Source: Pseudoduganella lurida
GTDB lineage: Bacteria; Pseudomonadota; Gammaproteobacteria; Burkholderiales; Burkholderiaceae_D
NCBI RefSeq assembly: GCF_007830455.1
Contig: NZ_VLLB01000001.1
Coordinates: 124,001-188,000 of the forward strand
Reading direction: 5' to 3'
Length of the DNA stretch: 64,000 nucleotides
Position 1 is the stretch's first letter. Every line of letters starts with the position of its first letter. A program made the position numbers and the translations under genes. This document shows positions 1 to 9,089 of this stretch, one piece after another. The notes below the pieces were generated by a model, which saw only the letters and a program-made list of their open reading frames with translations, was not told the DNA's origin and searched no databases.

Positions 1-1
1 C

Positions 2-238
2 ACGCCGTCGATCACGACGAACTACGCGCCAGGCGACGACGGCCAGATCGCCATGGCCACCGCGCTGGGCATGGATACCAATGTGTCGTTCTGCATCGAG
101 CTGAGCGACGGTACCGCGAAATACGCCCAGGGCATCGTGCTGTCGGCGCCGTTCAAGATCGGCGACCTGGCGGGCGTGGTCAGCGGCACGTACAGCATCG
201 CGCTGAACACGGGCATCGTTACCGTCCTGCCGACCTGA
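2..238 (+). CDS. Phage tail tube / major tail protein, C-terminal part
   Basis: Open from the left edge to a TGA at 236-238; the N-terminus lies outside the window. The visible 78 residues end in a Gly/Thr/Val-rich beta pattern (GDLAGVVSGTYSIALNTG) typical of the C-terminal Ig-like or tube-domain end of siphovirus major tail proteins. The call rests mainly on position: it directly precedes a tail assembly chaperone and tape measure gene, the standard order. A strong terminator follows at once, which fits a very highly expressed structural gene being insulated from the weakly needed chaperone. It could also be an added domain of another structural protein. Confidence 0.6.
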   Translation, partial: TPSITTNYAPGDDGQIAMATALGMDTNVSFCIELSDGTAKYAQGIVLSAPFKIGDLAGVVSGTYSIALNTGIVTVLPT

Positions 239-260
239 TTTCTTCCACCAGGTGCTTTTG

Positions 261-289
261 GCGGCCGCCAGCATGGGGCCGCTTTTTTT
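261..289 (+). terminator. Rho-independent terminator after the tail tube gene
   Basis: GCGGCC (261-266) pairs with GGCCGC (277-282) across a 10-nt loop, followed by seven T (283-289). It sits 22 bases after the tail tube stop and 40 bases before the chaperone start, so it can lower expression of the chaperone and tape measure relative to the tube protein. Confidence 0.85.
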
Positions 290-329
290 CGTCCATACAA
301 AAACATTCCCTCCTTTGGAGCACACGAAC

Positions 330-833
330 ATGAAATCCCCTATCGCCCGTTTCGCCCTGGTTGCCGCCGCACTGATCCAGTTCAAGGACTTCGACGGCAA
401 GCCCGCCTACGTCCAGAAGGAAGTGCCGAAGCTGAACGATGACGGCATCCCCGCCATCGAGGATGGCCAGCCCGTGCTGGTCCTGGTCGACGACCTGGAC
501 CAGCCGATCGGCGTGCGCATGGTGGCACCAGGCTCGAAGGAGCACCGCGCGGCCGAAGATGCCGTCGCCAAGCTGGCCCGCCAGCGCGCCGAGAAGATGT
601 CGAAGAAGGAGCGCGAGAACAGCTCGTCGCCGTCCATGTTCCTGTGGCTGGGCACCGAGAAGGCCGCCCGCATGGTCACCGAGTTCGTCGGCTTCGACTA
701 CGCCGGCAAGGGCGCCAGCGTCGAAAACACGAAGGCCTTCCTGGAAGACCCCGAATGGAAGTTCCTCGCCGACCAGGTGCGCGCCGCGACCGGGGATGAC
801 GAGCGTTTTTTGCAGACGGCCTCCGCCAGCTGA
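330..833 (+). CDS. Phage tail assembly chaperone (short, G-like product)
   Basis: A 167-aa, charged, mostly helical protein; ATG at 330 preceded by TTGGAG at 315-320. An upstream in-frame start at 252 is rejected because it overlaps the terminator. Position between tail tube and tape measure genes is that of lambda G, whose product coats the tape measure protein during tail assembly. The last codons before the stop run over a slippery T-rich heptamer at 806-812, and the -1 frame stays open across the stop and through the next 480 bases, as in lambda G/G-T. Function is inferred from synteny and the frameshift arrangement, not from residue-level similarity. Confidence 0.75.
   Translation: MKSPIARFALVAAALIQFKDFDGKPAYVQKEVPKLNDDGIPAIEDGQPVLVLVDDLDQPIGVRMVAPGSKEHRAAEDAVAKLARQRAEKMSKKERENSSSPSMFLWLGTEKAARMVTEFVGFDYAGKGASVENTKAFLEDPEWKFLADQVRAATGDDERFLQTASAS
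806..812 (+). promoter_or_regulatory. Programmed -1 ribosomal frameshift site (T TTT TTG)
   Basis: Zero-frame codons are CGT TTT TTG, giving a canonical X XXY YYZ heptamer T TTT TTG ending 18 bases before the zero-frame stop at 831-833. A slip of -1 moves reading into the frame that starts at 812 and continues to the stop at 1313-1315 without interruption. The new frame immediately reads plausible protein (LRQLIRRAQHLAWLDC). The arrangement matches the frameshift in tail assembly chaperones of lambda-like phages. Confidence 0.8.
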
Positions 834-1315
834 TCCGGCGGGCGCAGCACCTGGCGTGGCTCGACTGCACGCCGGAGAAGGCGAAGCTGCCGCGTCGCTC
901 GTCTCTCGTCCTGCGCCAGAAGCAGGGCGAGGAAGTGCTCGAGCTGGAACAGACGGAGCTGGAGCCGTCGCTGACGTACTTGATCAACTACCTGTTCCAG
1001 GTCGGGCCCACGATGGGCGACCAGGAGCTCACGTTCGGCGAGATGAGCGCCTGGTGCGAGCGCAGCGGTGCTGACCTTGATGACTTCGAATCGCTGGCCC
1101 TGAAGCAGATGAGCCGCGCCTACCTGTCGATGGCGCACCAGGCTCGGGATCCGAAATGCATCTGCCCGGCGTTCGACGCGCCCGACCTCGACGAGATGGA
1201 GCCTGAAGACGCTGCGGAGCAGCGCACGAAGGTGGAGCAGGGCCTGGCGAAATGGTTCGCGTCAGCGGAAGACGCGCACGGCAAACGCGGTGCGGTGAAA
1301 CAGAAAGGGAAGTAG
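812..1315 (+). CDS. T-domain of the tail assembly chaperone, made by -1 frameshift (G-T-like fusion)
   Basis: This frame has no good start of its own (a GTG at 935 lacks a ribosome site and would discard the conserved-looking LAWLDCTPEKAKLP segment), so it is best read as the frameshifted extension of the gene starting at 330. The fusion would be about 327 residues. The T part includes the helical segment LTYLINYLFQVGPTMGD and an acidic stretch DAPDLDEMEPEDAAEQ, ending in a basic tail. In lambda, the T domain recruits tail tube subunits to the tape measure protein. The stop TAG at 1313-1315 abuts the ATG of the tape measure gene, so the two are translationally coupled. Confidence 0.75.
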   Translation, partial: ADGLRQLIRRAQHLAWLDCTPEKAKLPRRSSLVLRQKQGEEVLELEQTELEPSLTYLINYLFQVGPTMGDQELTFGEMSAWCERSGADLDDFESLALKQMSRAYLSMAHQARDPKCICPAFDAPDLDEMEPEDAAEQRTKVEQGLAKWFASAEDAHGKRGAVKQKGK

Positions 1316-4300
1316 ATGACCGATATCGCAGAACTGGGGATCCGGATCGACTCGCGCCAGCTGCGGCAGGGTGGCGATGCGCTGGACGACTTCGCGCGCC
1401 GCGGTGCGAACGCCGAGGTATCGGCCGAGAGCCTGATGGGCGTTGTGAAGTCGCTGGGCAAGGGTCTGGCCGGCCTGGCCCTGATCGTGAAGGCGATGGA
1501 CTTCGGCGACGCCATCGTGCGCGCCCAGCGCGATTTCGACAAGCTGAACGCCTCCCTCATCACCGCCACGGGCTCGGTCGGCAACGCGGGCCAGGCCTTC
1601 GCGGCCCTGCAGCGCTTCGCGGCCACGACGCCGTACAGCCTGAAGGAAGTGTCGGACGGCTTCATCAAGCTGCGCAACCTGGGCCTGACGCCGTCGGAGC
1701 GCGCGCTGCAGTCCTACGGCAACACGGCGTCCGCGATGGGCAAGAGCCTGAACCAGCTGGTCGAAGCGGTCGCCGACGCCGCTACCGGCGAGTTCGAACG
1801 CCTGAAGGAATTCGGCATCAAGTCGAAGAATCAGGGCGACACGATCGCCTTCACGTTCCAGGGCACGACGACCACGGTTGCGAACAACGCGGCCGCAATC
1901 GAAGGCTACCTCATGAAGCTGGGCGAGGTGCAGTTCGCCGGCGGCATGGAGCTGCAGGCCAGCACCCTGGATGGCGCGATTTCCAACCTGGCCGACACGT
2001 GGGATATGACGCTGCTGGCGTTCGCACAGACTGGCTTCGGAGATGCGGTCATGGCTTCCACGCTCGCGCTCGCTGGCGCCCTCACGGATCTCCAGGCGAT
2101 CATTCGTTCGACCACCGGCGACTACGACGACCAGAAAAAGGCGATTCAGGAGCTCCGCCCACTGCACGACGCGCTCACAGAAATTTTTACAGTTGGCGCG
2201 GTCGCTGCGAAGCTTGCTTCCAGCGCGGTTACGGCCCTCACCGCGAATGTGGAGGCCTACTGGGCAGTGCTCCAGGCCGCAATGAAAGGGCAGCACGAGC
2301 TGATCCCAGGCATCCTCACTGCGCGCAAGAAGCAGATGGAAGAGGAAGCGCAGATGACCAATGCCCAGGTTGAGAAGATCCGATGGGCGGCAGCAGTCGC
2401 AGAGAAGGTGCGCGAAAACGAGCGTGCAGCGAAGGAGCGCGAAAAATCTGACGACCTGGCGCGCTACGCGATCGTCACGAAGGCCGTCCAGACGCAGACG
2501 GCGGCGCAGAAGAAGTCCGCCGACGAGGCCGCCAACTGGGCGAAGAAGACGCTGGAAGCAGGCCGCGACACGATCTCGGTGATGCAGGCTGAGCTCGCTG
2601 CCTTCGGCGAGCTGGGCCCGGAGCAGAAGAAGTCGATCGCGATCCGCGCCGACCTGGTGAAGTACGCCAAGCTGCTGTCGCCCGAGATCCGCAAGAACAT
2701 CGCCGCGCAGCGCGACGAGATCGATGCGCAGGAGCGCATGAATCAGGAGCTCGAGCTGTACCTGAAGCTGATGGATGACCGCGCCGCGGCCGGCCAGCGC
2801 GACATCGACGCCGCGACCGACAGCACGAAGTCGCTGCTGGACCAGGTCAAGTACTACGGCCTGACCGAGGCAGCCGTACTGCGCCTGCAGCTGGCGGAGC
2901 TGCAGCGCAAGCAGCAGAACGCGGGCGACAACGCGCTCGAGCAGAACCGGCTGTTCCAGCTGATCGCTGCGACCGAAGACCAGATTGCCCTGCAGGAAAA
3001 GCTGGGCAAGATGAAGGCCAACGCCGACTTCTGGACGTCGCTGGAGAGCACCGCGCACAGCACGTTCACGTCGATCTTCGACGGCAGCAAGAACGCGGCC
3101 GAGCGCATCCGCGACACGTTCAAGAACATCCTGTTCGACTGGCTGTACCAGATGACCATAAAAAAATGGATCATCAACCTGCAGGCGGATGCCTCGGCCA
3201 GCGGTCTGCCGTCCATCATCGGCGCGGTCTCTGGCAGCGGCAGCAGTGCCGGCGGCACGGGTGTCATGGGCAATGCGTCGAGCCTGATCAGTGCTGGCCG
3301 GATGATCTACCAGGGCTTCACAACCGGCCTGTCCGGCACGGTAGGCGGCATGGTGACGCAGTTCGGTAACCTGCTGGGCTCGCAGGCGGTGAGCGCGTTC
3401 GGTACCGGCCTGGGCCTGACCGGTGCGCAAGCCGGCGCAGCATCCGGCGCATACGCTGCGGCCGGCAACGCGACGGCTGCCAGCGGCATTTCTGCAGGCG
3501 CCGGTGCCGCGGGTGCAATCCCGATCATCGGCTGGATCATCTCCGGCATGATGGCCAACAACAAGTTCTTCAAGCAGGGCTGGAACATCGACGGTCAGAC
3601 CGGCGATATCGCCAAGTCCCTGCTGGGCAGCACGCTGAAGGGCAACCCGTTCGGGGCGCTCGGTGCGACGGCGACGGTCGGCATCAATGCTGCCAACAGC
3701 CTGCTGAAGAAGATCGGCCTGAACGACCAGATGGCGTCGCTCATCTCCGGCTCGTCGCTGTGGACGCGTGCCTTCGGCCACCAGAAGCCGACGATCGAAA
3801 CGCAGGGGATCCAGGGCACGATCAGCGCGTCCGGCTTCAGCGGCGAGGCGTTCGCCAACATCCTGCAGAAGGGTGGCTGGTTCCGGTCCGACAAACGTTC
3901 GACGCAGACGGCCGCACTGTCTACCGACACCGATGCGAACTTCGACAACACGATCCTGGCCATGGTCGCGGCGGTGAAGGGCTTCGGCAGCGCGATCGGC
4001 GCCGAGACGAGCGTCATCGACGGCTACAGCAAGGCGATCAAGCTGACGCTGACGAACGACGAAGCGAAGAATCAGGAGCTGATCGCCGCGGCGTTCGGCG
4101 GCGTGGCCGACGACCTGGCCACGTTGCTGGTGCCGAGCATCGCGAAGTTCACCGCGGAAGGCGAGACGGCCAGCACGACGCTGCAGCGCATCGCCACGGA
4201 CTTCGCCAATGTCACCACGGTGCTCGATTCGATGGGCGTCACGAGCCTGCAGGCGTTCGGTGCGGTGGGCGTGGCCACGATCGAGGCGCGCGAGCGCCTG

Positions 4301-6094
4301 ATTGCGATGGCCGGTGGCATCGATGCGCTGGCCCAGCAGACGGACTTCTTCACGCAGAACTTCATGACCGACGCGGAGCGCATTGCGCCAGTCCAGAAGG
4401 CGGTGAGCGAACAGCTGGCGGCGCTGGGTTACACCGGCGTGTCCACCAGCGACCAGTTCAAGGCCGCGGTGATGGGCCTGGCCACGTCGGGCGCGCTGGC
4501 GACGGAAGCAGGCGCAAAGACGTACGCGGGCCTGTTGGCGCTCGCGCCAGCATTCAAACAGGTCTCGGACTATACCGACGGCCTGGCGAAGGCTGCTGCC
4601 GATCTTGCGGCACAGCAGGCGCTGGAAGATGCCGCAAAGGCAGCCGAAGAGGCCCAGCGGGCTGCGAAGCTGACGCAGGACCGGCGCGCGCTGGAAATCC
4701 AGATCATGGAGCTGTCCGGCGATGCTGTTGGCGCCCTGGCTGCCACGCGGGCCGACGAGCTGGCGTCCGTGAACGAGACGCTGCGACCGCTGTACGAGCG
4801 CATCTACGCCCTGCAGGACGAGCAGGCGGCGGCGGAGAAGGCGGCGCAGGCCGCGGCGGAAGTGGCACAGGCGCTGCAATCGAGCGCCGACGCACTGCGT
4901 GGCATCGCCGCATCCGCTCTGGCCGACCTGCAGCGCTCGGTGGCGGCGCAGAAGGATGCTGTGAAAGCAGCGTTCGATCTGAGTATGGTGGCGATCGGAA
5001 AAAGCATCGACACGATCAACGCTTCGATTGCGAAGACCACGGCGCTGTCGCAGTCGCTGAAGTCGACGCTGTCGGGAATGTCGGTGCAGGGCAATGAGGG
5101 CGTCAACCGCGCTGCAGCACAGGCGCAGATCCAATCGGTACTAGCAATTGCAAAGGCCGGAGGCGCGCTGCCGGACGTGGACTCGATCAAGGATGCCCTG
5201 GCGCTGGCATCGAAATCGGACACGAGCGACTTCGCAACGTTCCTCGACTACCAGCGGGACTTCGCGCGGACGGCTTCCAGCATCCAGGAGCTGTCCGACC
5301 TGACTGACACGCAACTCACCGCCGAGCAGCGGCAGCTCGCGCTGCTGACGGACCAGAAGGACCTGCTGCAGAAGCAGTATGACGCCGAGGTGGCGCGTCT
5401 CGACGGCATCCTGGAGAAGGCGCAGGAGCAGATCGACGTGTTGAATGGGATCGCGACTGGCGTGCAGACGATTCCATCGGCACTGGCCGCCTTTGCTGCC
5501 GCTATCCAGGCCGCGATGGCCAACCCGATAAATGGCGCCGCCACGCAGACTCAGGCGGCCTACAGCCAGTATCTCGGCCGCGACGCATCACAGTCCGAGA
5601 TCGACTACTGGAAAGGCCAGGCCGCCAACGGTGTGAACGTGGGCGCCGCAGTGGGTGGTTCCGACGAGGCACGCATCCAGGCGCTGTACCGCGAGCTCCT
5701 GGGCCGCTCCGGAGACGCTGCAGGCGTGGATGCATGGGAGGCCGCGTTGGCGGCCGGGCAGAGCTGGGATCAGATCCGCGGCGGGTTCATGTCGAGCGAC
5801 GAATACCAGAAGCTGCACCCGAAGGGCTTCGCATCTGGTGGCTCGCACGCAGGCGGTTGGCGCGTCGTGGGCGAGAACGGCCCAGAGCTGGAGAACACGG
5901 CGCCGTCGCGTATCTATTCGAACAGTGCCAGCTCGGACCTGTTCGGCGGCCTGGAGGTGCGCATTCAATCGCTGGAGACGGTGATGGCCACCGGCCTGTC
6001 CCGCCTGATCGCGGAAACGAAGCGCGGCAGCGATGCCGTGGAGAACTTGGACGAGCGCGGTGTGCTGCAGCGCGATGAAATGGAGATTGGTTAA
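1316..6094 (+). CDS. Phage tail tape measure protein with a DUF4214-like segment
   Basis: A 1592-residue protein in the tape-measure position. The N-terminus (MTDIAELGIRIDSRQLRQGG) and a phage-tail tape measure domain over about residues 60-260 are typical. Long alanine-rich helices with heptad pattern follow (about 350-560 and 1090-1400). A Gly/Ala-rich hydrophobic region near 640-760 includes AIPIIGWIISGMM, which may help DNA cross the inner membrane. Residues about 1415-1500 look like DUF4214 (ALYRELLGRSGDAAGVDAW), followed by GENGPELE, a motif common near tape measure C-termini. The stop TAA overlaps the next ATG by one base (TAATG). Confidence 0.9.
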   Translation: MTDIAELGIRIDSRQLRQGGDALDDFARRGANAEVSAESLMGVVKSLGKGLAGLALIVKAMDFGDAIVRAQRDFDKLNASLITATGSVGNAGQAFAALQRFAATTPYSLKEVSDGFIKLRNLGLTPSERALQSYGNTASAMGKSLNQLVEAVADAATGEFERLKEFGIKSKNQGDTIAFTFQGTTTTVANNAAAIEGYLMKLGEVQFAGGMELQASTLDGAISNLADTWDMTLLAFAQTGFGDAVMASTLALAGALTDLQAIIRSTTGDYDDQKKAIQELRPLHDALTEIFTVGAVAAKLASSAVTALTANVEAYWAVLQAAMKGQHELIPGILTARKKQMEEEAQMTNAQVEKIRWAAAVAEKVRENERAAKEREKSDDLARYAIVTKAVQTQTAAQKKSADEAANWAKKTLEAGRDTISVMQAELAAFGELGPEQKKSIAIRADLVKYAKLLSPEIRKNIAAQRDEIDAQERMNQELELYLKLMDDRAAAGQRDIDAATDSTKSLLDQVKYYGLTEAAVLRLQLAELQRKQQNAGDNALEQNRLFQLIAATEDQIALQEKLGKMKANADFWTSLESTAHSTFTSIFDGSKNAAERIRDTFKNILFDWLYQMTIKKWIINLQADASASGLPSIIGAVSGSGSSAGGTGVMGNASSLISAGRMIYQGFTTGLSGTVGGMVTQFGNLLGSQAVSAFGTGLGLTGAQAGAASGAYAAAGNATAASGISAGAGAAGAIPIIGWIISGMMANNKFFKQGWNIDGQTGDIAKSLLGSTLKGNPFGALGATATVGINAANSLLKKIGLNDQMASLISGSSLWTRAFGHQKPTIETQGIQGTISASGFSGEAFANILQKGGWFRSDKRSTQTAALSTDTDANFDNTILAMVAAVKGFGSAIGAETSVIDGYSKAIKLTLTNDEAKNQELIAAAFGGVADDLATLLVPSIAKFTAEGETASTTLQRIATDFANVTTVLDSMGVTSLQAFGAVGVATIEARERLIAMAGGIDALAQQTDFFTQNFMTDAERIAPVQKAVSEQLAALGYTGVSTSDQFKAAVMGLATSGALATEAGAKTYAGLLALAPAFKQVSDYTDGLAKAAADLAAQQALEDAAKAAEEAQRAAKLTQDRRALEIQIMELSGDAVGALAATRADELASVNETLRPLYERIYALQDEQAAAEKAAQAAAEVAQALQSSADALRGIAASALADLQRSVAAQKDAVKAAFDLSMVAIGKSIDTINASIAKTTALSQSLKSTLSGMSVQGNEGVNRAAAQAQIQSVLAIAKAGGALPDVDSIKDALALASKSDTSDFATFLDYQRDFARTASSIQELSDLTDTQLTAEQRQLALLTDQKDLLQKQYDAEVARLDGILEKAQEQIDVLNGIATGVQTIPSALAAFAAAIQAAMANPINGAATQTQAAYSQYLGRDASQSEIDYWKGQAANGVNVGAAVGGSDEARIQALYRELLGRSGDAAGVDAWEAALAAGQSWDQIRGGFMSSDEYQKLHPKGFASGGSHAGGWRVVGENGPELENTAPSRIYSNSASSDLFGGLEVRIQSLETVMATGLSRLIAETKRGSDAVENLDERGVLQRDEMEIG

Positions 6095-7008
6095 TGACGC
6101 TGCGCATCATCCGGCCCGCCTGGGCCGACGACGACCTGGTCGCGGTCGCCGACATGCTCGTGGTCAGCAACGTAGCCGAAGACGTGCTCTTGTGGGACCC
6201 CGTCCCGACTTACGCAGTTGGCGATCGCCGGCGCCGCGACACGACGCATCGCATCTACGAGGCCGGTGCGCCCAGCACCAACAAGGTGCCGGAGACGAAC
6301 CTTGCGGGCACGCCGGCGCCGTGGATCGATGTGCAGGCCACGAACCGGTTTGCGATGTTCGACGCGGTGAACAACACCGTCACCAGCAACCCCGAATCGA
6401 TCGACGTGACGTTGAGCCCTGGCCGGTTCAACTCCCTGTACCTGGGTGGCCTGGATGCGGCGACGGTCGATGTCACCGTGGCCGTCGACGGCGTGGTCGT
6501 CGATTCCCGGCATCTCGAGCTGCTGGTCGATAACGTGTTTTCATGGTCCGAGTGGCTGAGCGAGCCGATCATCCGCGACACCGACGCCGTGCTGTTCGAC
6601 CTGAACGGCTACGGCGGCGCCACGCTGCGCGTCGTCATCAGCCAGCCGGAAGGGGTGGCGAAGTGCGGCACGCTGGTTGTTGGGCGTTCGCGCGTGCTGG
6701 GCGAGGTGCAGAGCAGCGCCGGCTTCCGCATCAAGGCCAACACCTCCTACAAGGAAAACGGCTTCGGCGGCGTGAAGAAGACGAAGCGCCCGGGCGCACG
6801 CCGCATTCAGGCGCAGGTGTTCGCGTCCAACGCGATGTTCGACGAGGTCAACCGTTTGATGATGGAGTACGACGGCGACACGCTGCTGTGGTCCTTCTCG
6901 TACGAATACAAGACGCTCAACGCGCTTGGCTACAAAGAGGACTTCGATTCGACCATCAAAAACGAATCGGGTTTTTTCTACAACCTGCAGGTACTGGGAA
7001 TGATCTGA
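6094..7008 (+). CDS. Distal tail / baseplate-type phage protein
   Basis: A 304-aa beta-rich protein coupled by TAATG to the tape measure gene. Position immediately after the tape measure gene is where distal tail (Dit) or tail-tip proteins lie. Residues about 150-210 (LDAATVDVTVAVDG, RHLELLVDNVFSWSEWLSEP, ATLRVVISQPEG) have the alternating pattern of a jelly-roll or carbohydrate-binding fold. I do not recognise a specific family; a structural role at the tail tip is inferred from location. The stop TGA overlaps the next ATG (TGATG). Confidence 0.65.
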   Translation: MTLRIIRPAWADDDLVAVADMLVVSNVAEDVLLWDPVPTYAVGDRRRRDTTHRIYEAGAPSTNKVPETNLAGTPAPWIDVQATNRFAMFDAVNNTVTSNPESIDVTLSPGRFNSLYLGGLDAATVDVTVAVDGVVVDSRHLELLVDNVFSWSEWLSEPIIRDTDAVLFDLNGYGGATLRVVISQPEGVAKCGTLVVGRSRVLGEVQSSAGFRIKANTSYKENGFGGVKKTKRPGARRIQAQVFASNAMFDEVNRLMMEYDGDTLLWSFSYEYKTLNALGYKEDFDSTIKNESGFFYNLQVLGMI

Positions 7009-7991
7009 TGGCACTACCGCAAACCAATATCACCGCTTACGACGGCATCGACATCCCGACGCGCGCCGACCCGGCCAACTGGGACCAGCGTAGTGAGGAC
7101 GGCTGGGGTCGCCTGAAGCCGGGTGCTGACCAGCACAACGTGCTGGCCGGTCAGGTCAACGTGATGGCCACGGCGGCGAACAACAGCGCTTCGACGGCGG
7201 CGCAGGCCGCGATCGACGCCCAGGGCTACCGCAACGAAGCCAATGGTGCGAAGAATGACGCCAATCAGGCGAAGACGGACGCCCAGGCGGCGCGTGCCGG
7301 CGCCGAGACTGCGCGCGATGCCGCGCAGGGGTATTCCGAGGCGCTGGCCGGCACCAGCAGCACCTCGCTGGTCGTCGGCATCGGCGTGCGCACCTTCACC
7401 GGCGCCGGCCTGGCCGGCAAGAAGTTCACGCCCCAGCAGACGCTGAAGGCTGTCAGCCCGCTGGATGCCAACAAGTACATGGTCGGCACCGTGTCCGCCT
7501 ATACCAGCAACGGCGCGCAGTCGTCGCTCACGCTGCTGGTGTCGGACGTGAACTCCCTGACCAATGGCTCGACCGGGAACAGCTGGTCGATCGCCGTCAG
7601 CGGCGTCGCAGGGCCACCGGGCCCTGTCGGCGGCCTGAATGGCGGCAACCTCGCTGGCTCCCTCAACGAGAAGCAGGCAGCCGACGTGCCCGTCTCCGCG
7701 AGCCCGGACATCTGGAGCGGTGCCGGCAACGTGGTGCCGCTGGTGGGCGACGGCACCTGGTCGGACCTACCCGACGCGCCTCAGGCCGGCACCAGTCGAA
7801 CGGTCCGTATCACGGGCCTCGTTCTGCTGAAGGCCGGCGCCAAGCTGCACGTCCAGGGTGGTACCCAGCGCCTGCGTCCCGGCGACCGCGTCGAGGTGCT
7901 GGCCGAGGGTATCGCCGGCCCGTTCAGCCTCACCATCCAGCCCGCCCTGGGCCATCTTCCCGCGATGTACGCGGCAATCCTCGCACTGTAA
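7008..7991 (+). CDS. Phage tail fibre protein
   Basis: 327 aa, starting at the ATG overlapping the previous stop. Residues about 50-105 are an alanine/asparagine-rich trimeric coiled coil (AIDAQGYRNEANGAKNDANQ). A beta-rich middle, a short collagen-like piece (GPPGPVGG) and a C-terminal domain with LHVQGGTQRLRPGDRVEVLA follow. Coiled coil plus collagen-like linker plus a C-terminal head is the usual architecture of host-recognition fibres. The product probably contacts the cell surface. Confidence 0.75.
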   Translation: MALPQTNITAYDGIDIPTRADPANWDQRSEDGWGRLKPGADQHNVLAGQVNVMATAANNSASTAAQAAIDAQGYRNEANGAKNDANQAKTDAQAARAGAETARDAAQGYSEALAGTSSTSLVVGIGVRTFTGAGLAGKKFTPQQTLKAVSPLDANKYMVGTVSAYTSNGAQSSLTLLVSDVNSLTNGSTGNSWSIAVSGVAGPPGPVGGLNGGNLAGSLNEKQAADVPVSASPDIWSGAGNVVPLVGDGTWSDLPDAPQAGTSRTVRITGLVLLKAGAKLHVQGGTQRLRPGDRVEVLAEGIAGPFSLTIQPALGHLPAMYAAILAL

Positions 7992-8002
7992 GGCAGACAA
8001 CG

Positions 8003-8407
8003 ATGAACACGCATTTCCCAGCTTTCCCGCAAACTCCAGAAATCCTCCCCGCCGTGGCAACTGCGGCGTGCAACCCGGTCGATGGGGCGGGAGCAGTGTT
8101 TCTCTGCAAGGGCAAGGAAGACGGCACGATGCTTGTGGGCCTCGGTGCCATGGCCCGGGGCACGGTCAGTGCCGCAGGCCTGCTTCTGTTCCTGAGCAAG
8201 GACAACGGCACCACAAAGCAGCTGATCGATGCGGCCTTTTACGGCGGCTTCAACCTCAGCACCACTGCCACCATCCCGCGCGCGCAGTTCACGCGCTTCA
8301 GCGAATCCACGCCCTTCCGCCTGGGCAAAGACCAGGAGCTCTACGTTGGCAGCATGGTCGCGCTTCCCGCCGGCTTCGTGTTCGAAGCGGAAGCCGTTCA
8401 CTTCTGA
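8003..8407 (+). CDS. Small phage structural protein, probably tail-fibre associated
   Basis: A 134-aa protein, 11 bases after the fibre gene, with no signal peptide or membrane segment. Pro-rich N-terminus, then a beta-rich body (AGLLLFLSKDNGTTKQLID, KDQELYVGSMVALPAGFVF). Proteins of this size and position in prophages of this group are usually virion components carried with the fibre. No family recognised. Confidence 0.6.
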   Translation: MNTHFPAFPQTPEILPAVATAACNPVDGAGAVFLCKGKEDGTMLVGLGAMARGTVSAAGLLLFLSKDNGTTKQLIDAAFYGGFNLSTTATIPRAQFTRFSESTPFRLGKDQELYVGSMVALPAGFVFEAEAVHF

Positions 8408-8416
8408 GGGGAGGCG

Positions 8417-9022
8417 ATGTCGATTACAAGCGTCAGGGCTCTCTCGCGCATGCCGCACGCAGGTTGCAACCCGCGTGTGCCTTTACCTCGTGGCGGGAAG
8501 CTGGCCAGCCGAACGAAGGAAGTTACCCTTCGACCTGGGACATCCTCGTGGACAGTTCCGCTCGATGCGAAAGGGCCGGCGACGGTGGTCGGTATTGGTG
8601 GCCGGGCGTTTGCCTACGAAGTGTATGGCAGCACGAAGTACTACACGAATCCTTCCCGCACGAACACGTCGCTCTACGGTCCTGACTACCAAGGCACGTT
8701 TCTGATGACTGCAGAGGAATACAGCCGCTACGGAATCCCGAGCGACTACTGCTTCCCATCGAACGAGACGGGGTACTACGGCGTGCATCCGTACGGGTTC
8801 GATTACTACGGCTACGAGCAGTGCTACTACTACAACAACATCTCGAATACGAACGAGCAGGCGACGTTCCGAACGAATGTGGGCAACACCGGTGTGCCAT
8901 CGATCACGTACTACTTCCCGGCGAACACGCTCACGCGATTCCAGATGGACTTGGCGCCCGGCTCGTCGGTGGCCCTGTACATCCCCGATGACGGATTCAT
9001 CCGCGTCATCTACGAAGTCTGA
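8417..9022 (+). CDS. Tyrosine/asparagine-rich phage protein, possible receptor-binding tip
   Basis: 201 aa with ATG at 8417 preceded by GGGGAGG at 8408-8414. Residues about 70-140 are extraordinarily rich in Tyr, Asn and Gly (for example GYYGVHPYGFDYYGYEQCYY), a composition seen in adhesive or glycan-contacting tips. The C-terminus (SVALYIPDDGFIRVIYEV) reads like a beta strand end. No homologous family recognised. Its position at the end of the fibre block and before the lysis genes supports a virion surface role, by inference. Confidence 0.6.
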   Translation: MSITSVRALSRMPHAGCNPRVPLPRGGKLASRTKEVTLRPGTSSWTVPLDAKGPATVVGIGGRAFAYEVYGSTKYYTNPSRTNTSLYGPDYQGTFLMTAEEYSRYGIPSDYCFPSNETGYYGVHPYGFDYYGYEQCYYYNNISNTNEQATFRTNVGNTGVPSITYYFPANTLTRFQMDLAPGSSVALYIPDDGFIRVIYEV

Positions 9023-9055
9023 GCTTTCAGCACCAGTCCGCTACCTCGACAGCAG

Positions 9056-9075
9056 GCCACCTTCGGGTGGCTTTT
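9056..9075 (+). terminator. Rho-independent terminator between tail and lysis genes
   Basis: GCCACC (9056-9061), UUCG tetraloop, GGTGGC (9066-9071), then TTTT. It closes the tail operon 34 bases after the last tail gene and 15 bases before the holin start, so lysis genes may depend on antitermination or their own promoter. Confidence 0.8.
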
Positions 9076-9089
9076 CAATTTAGGAACCC

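Noticed and set aside
1262-5134. 1290-codon open frame on the minus strand opposite the tape measure gene
   Set aside because: Arg/Leu/His-rich shadow typical of GC-rich DNA; the + strand frame has clear tape measure features.
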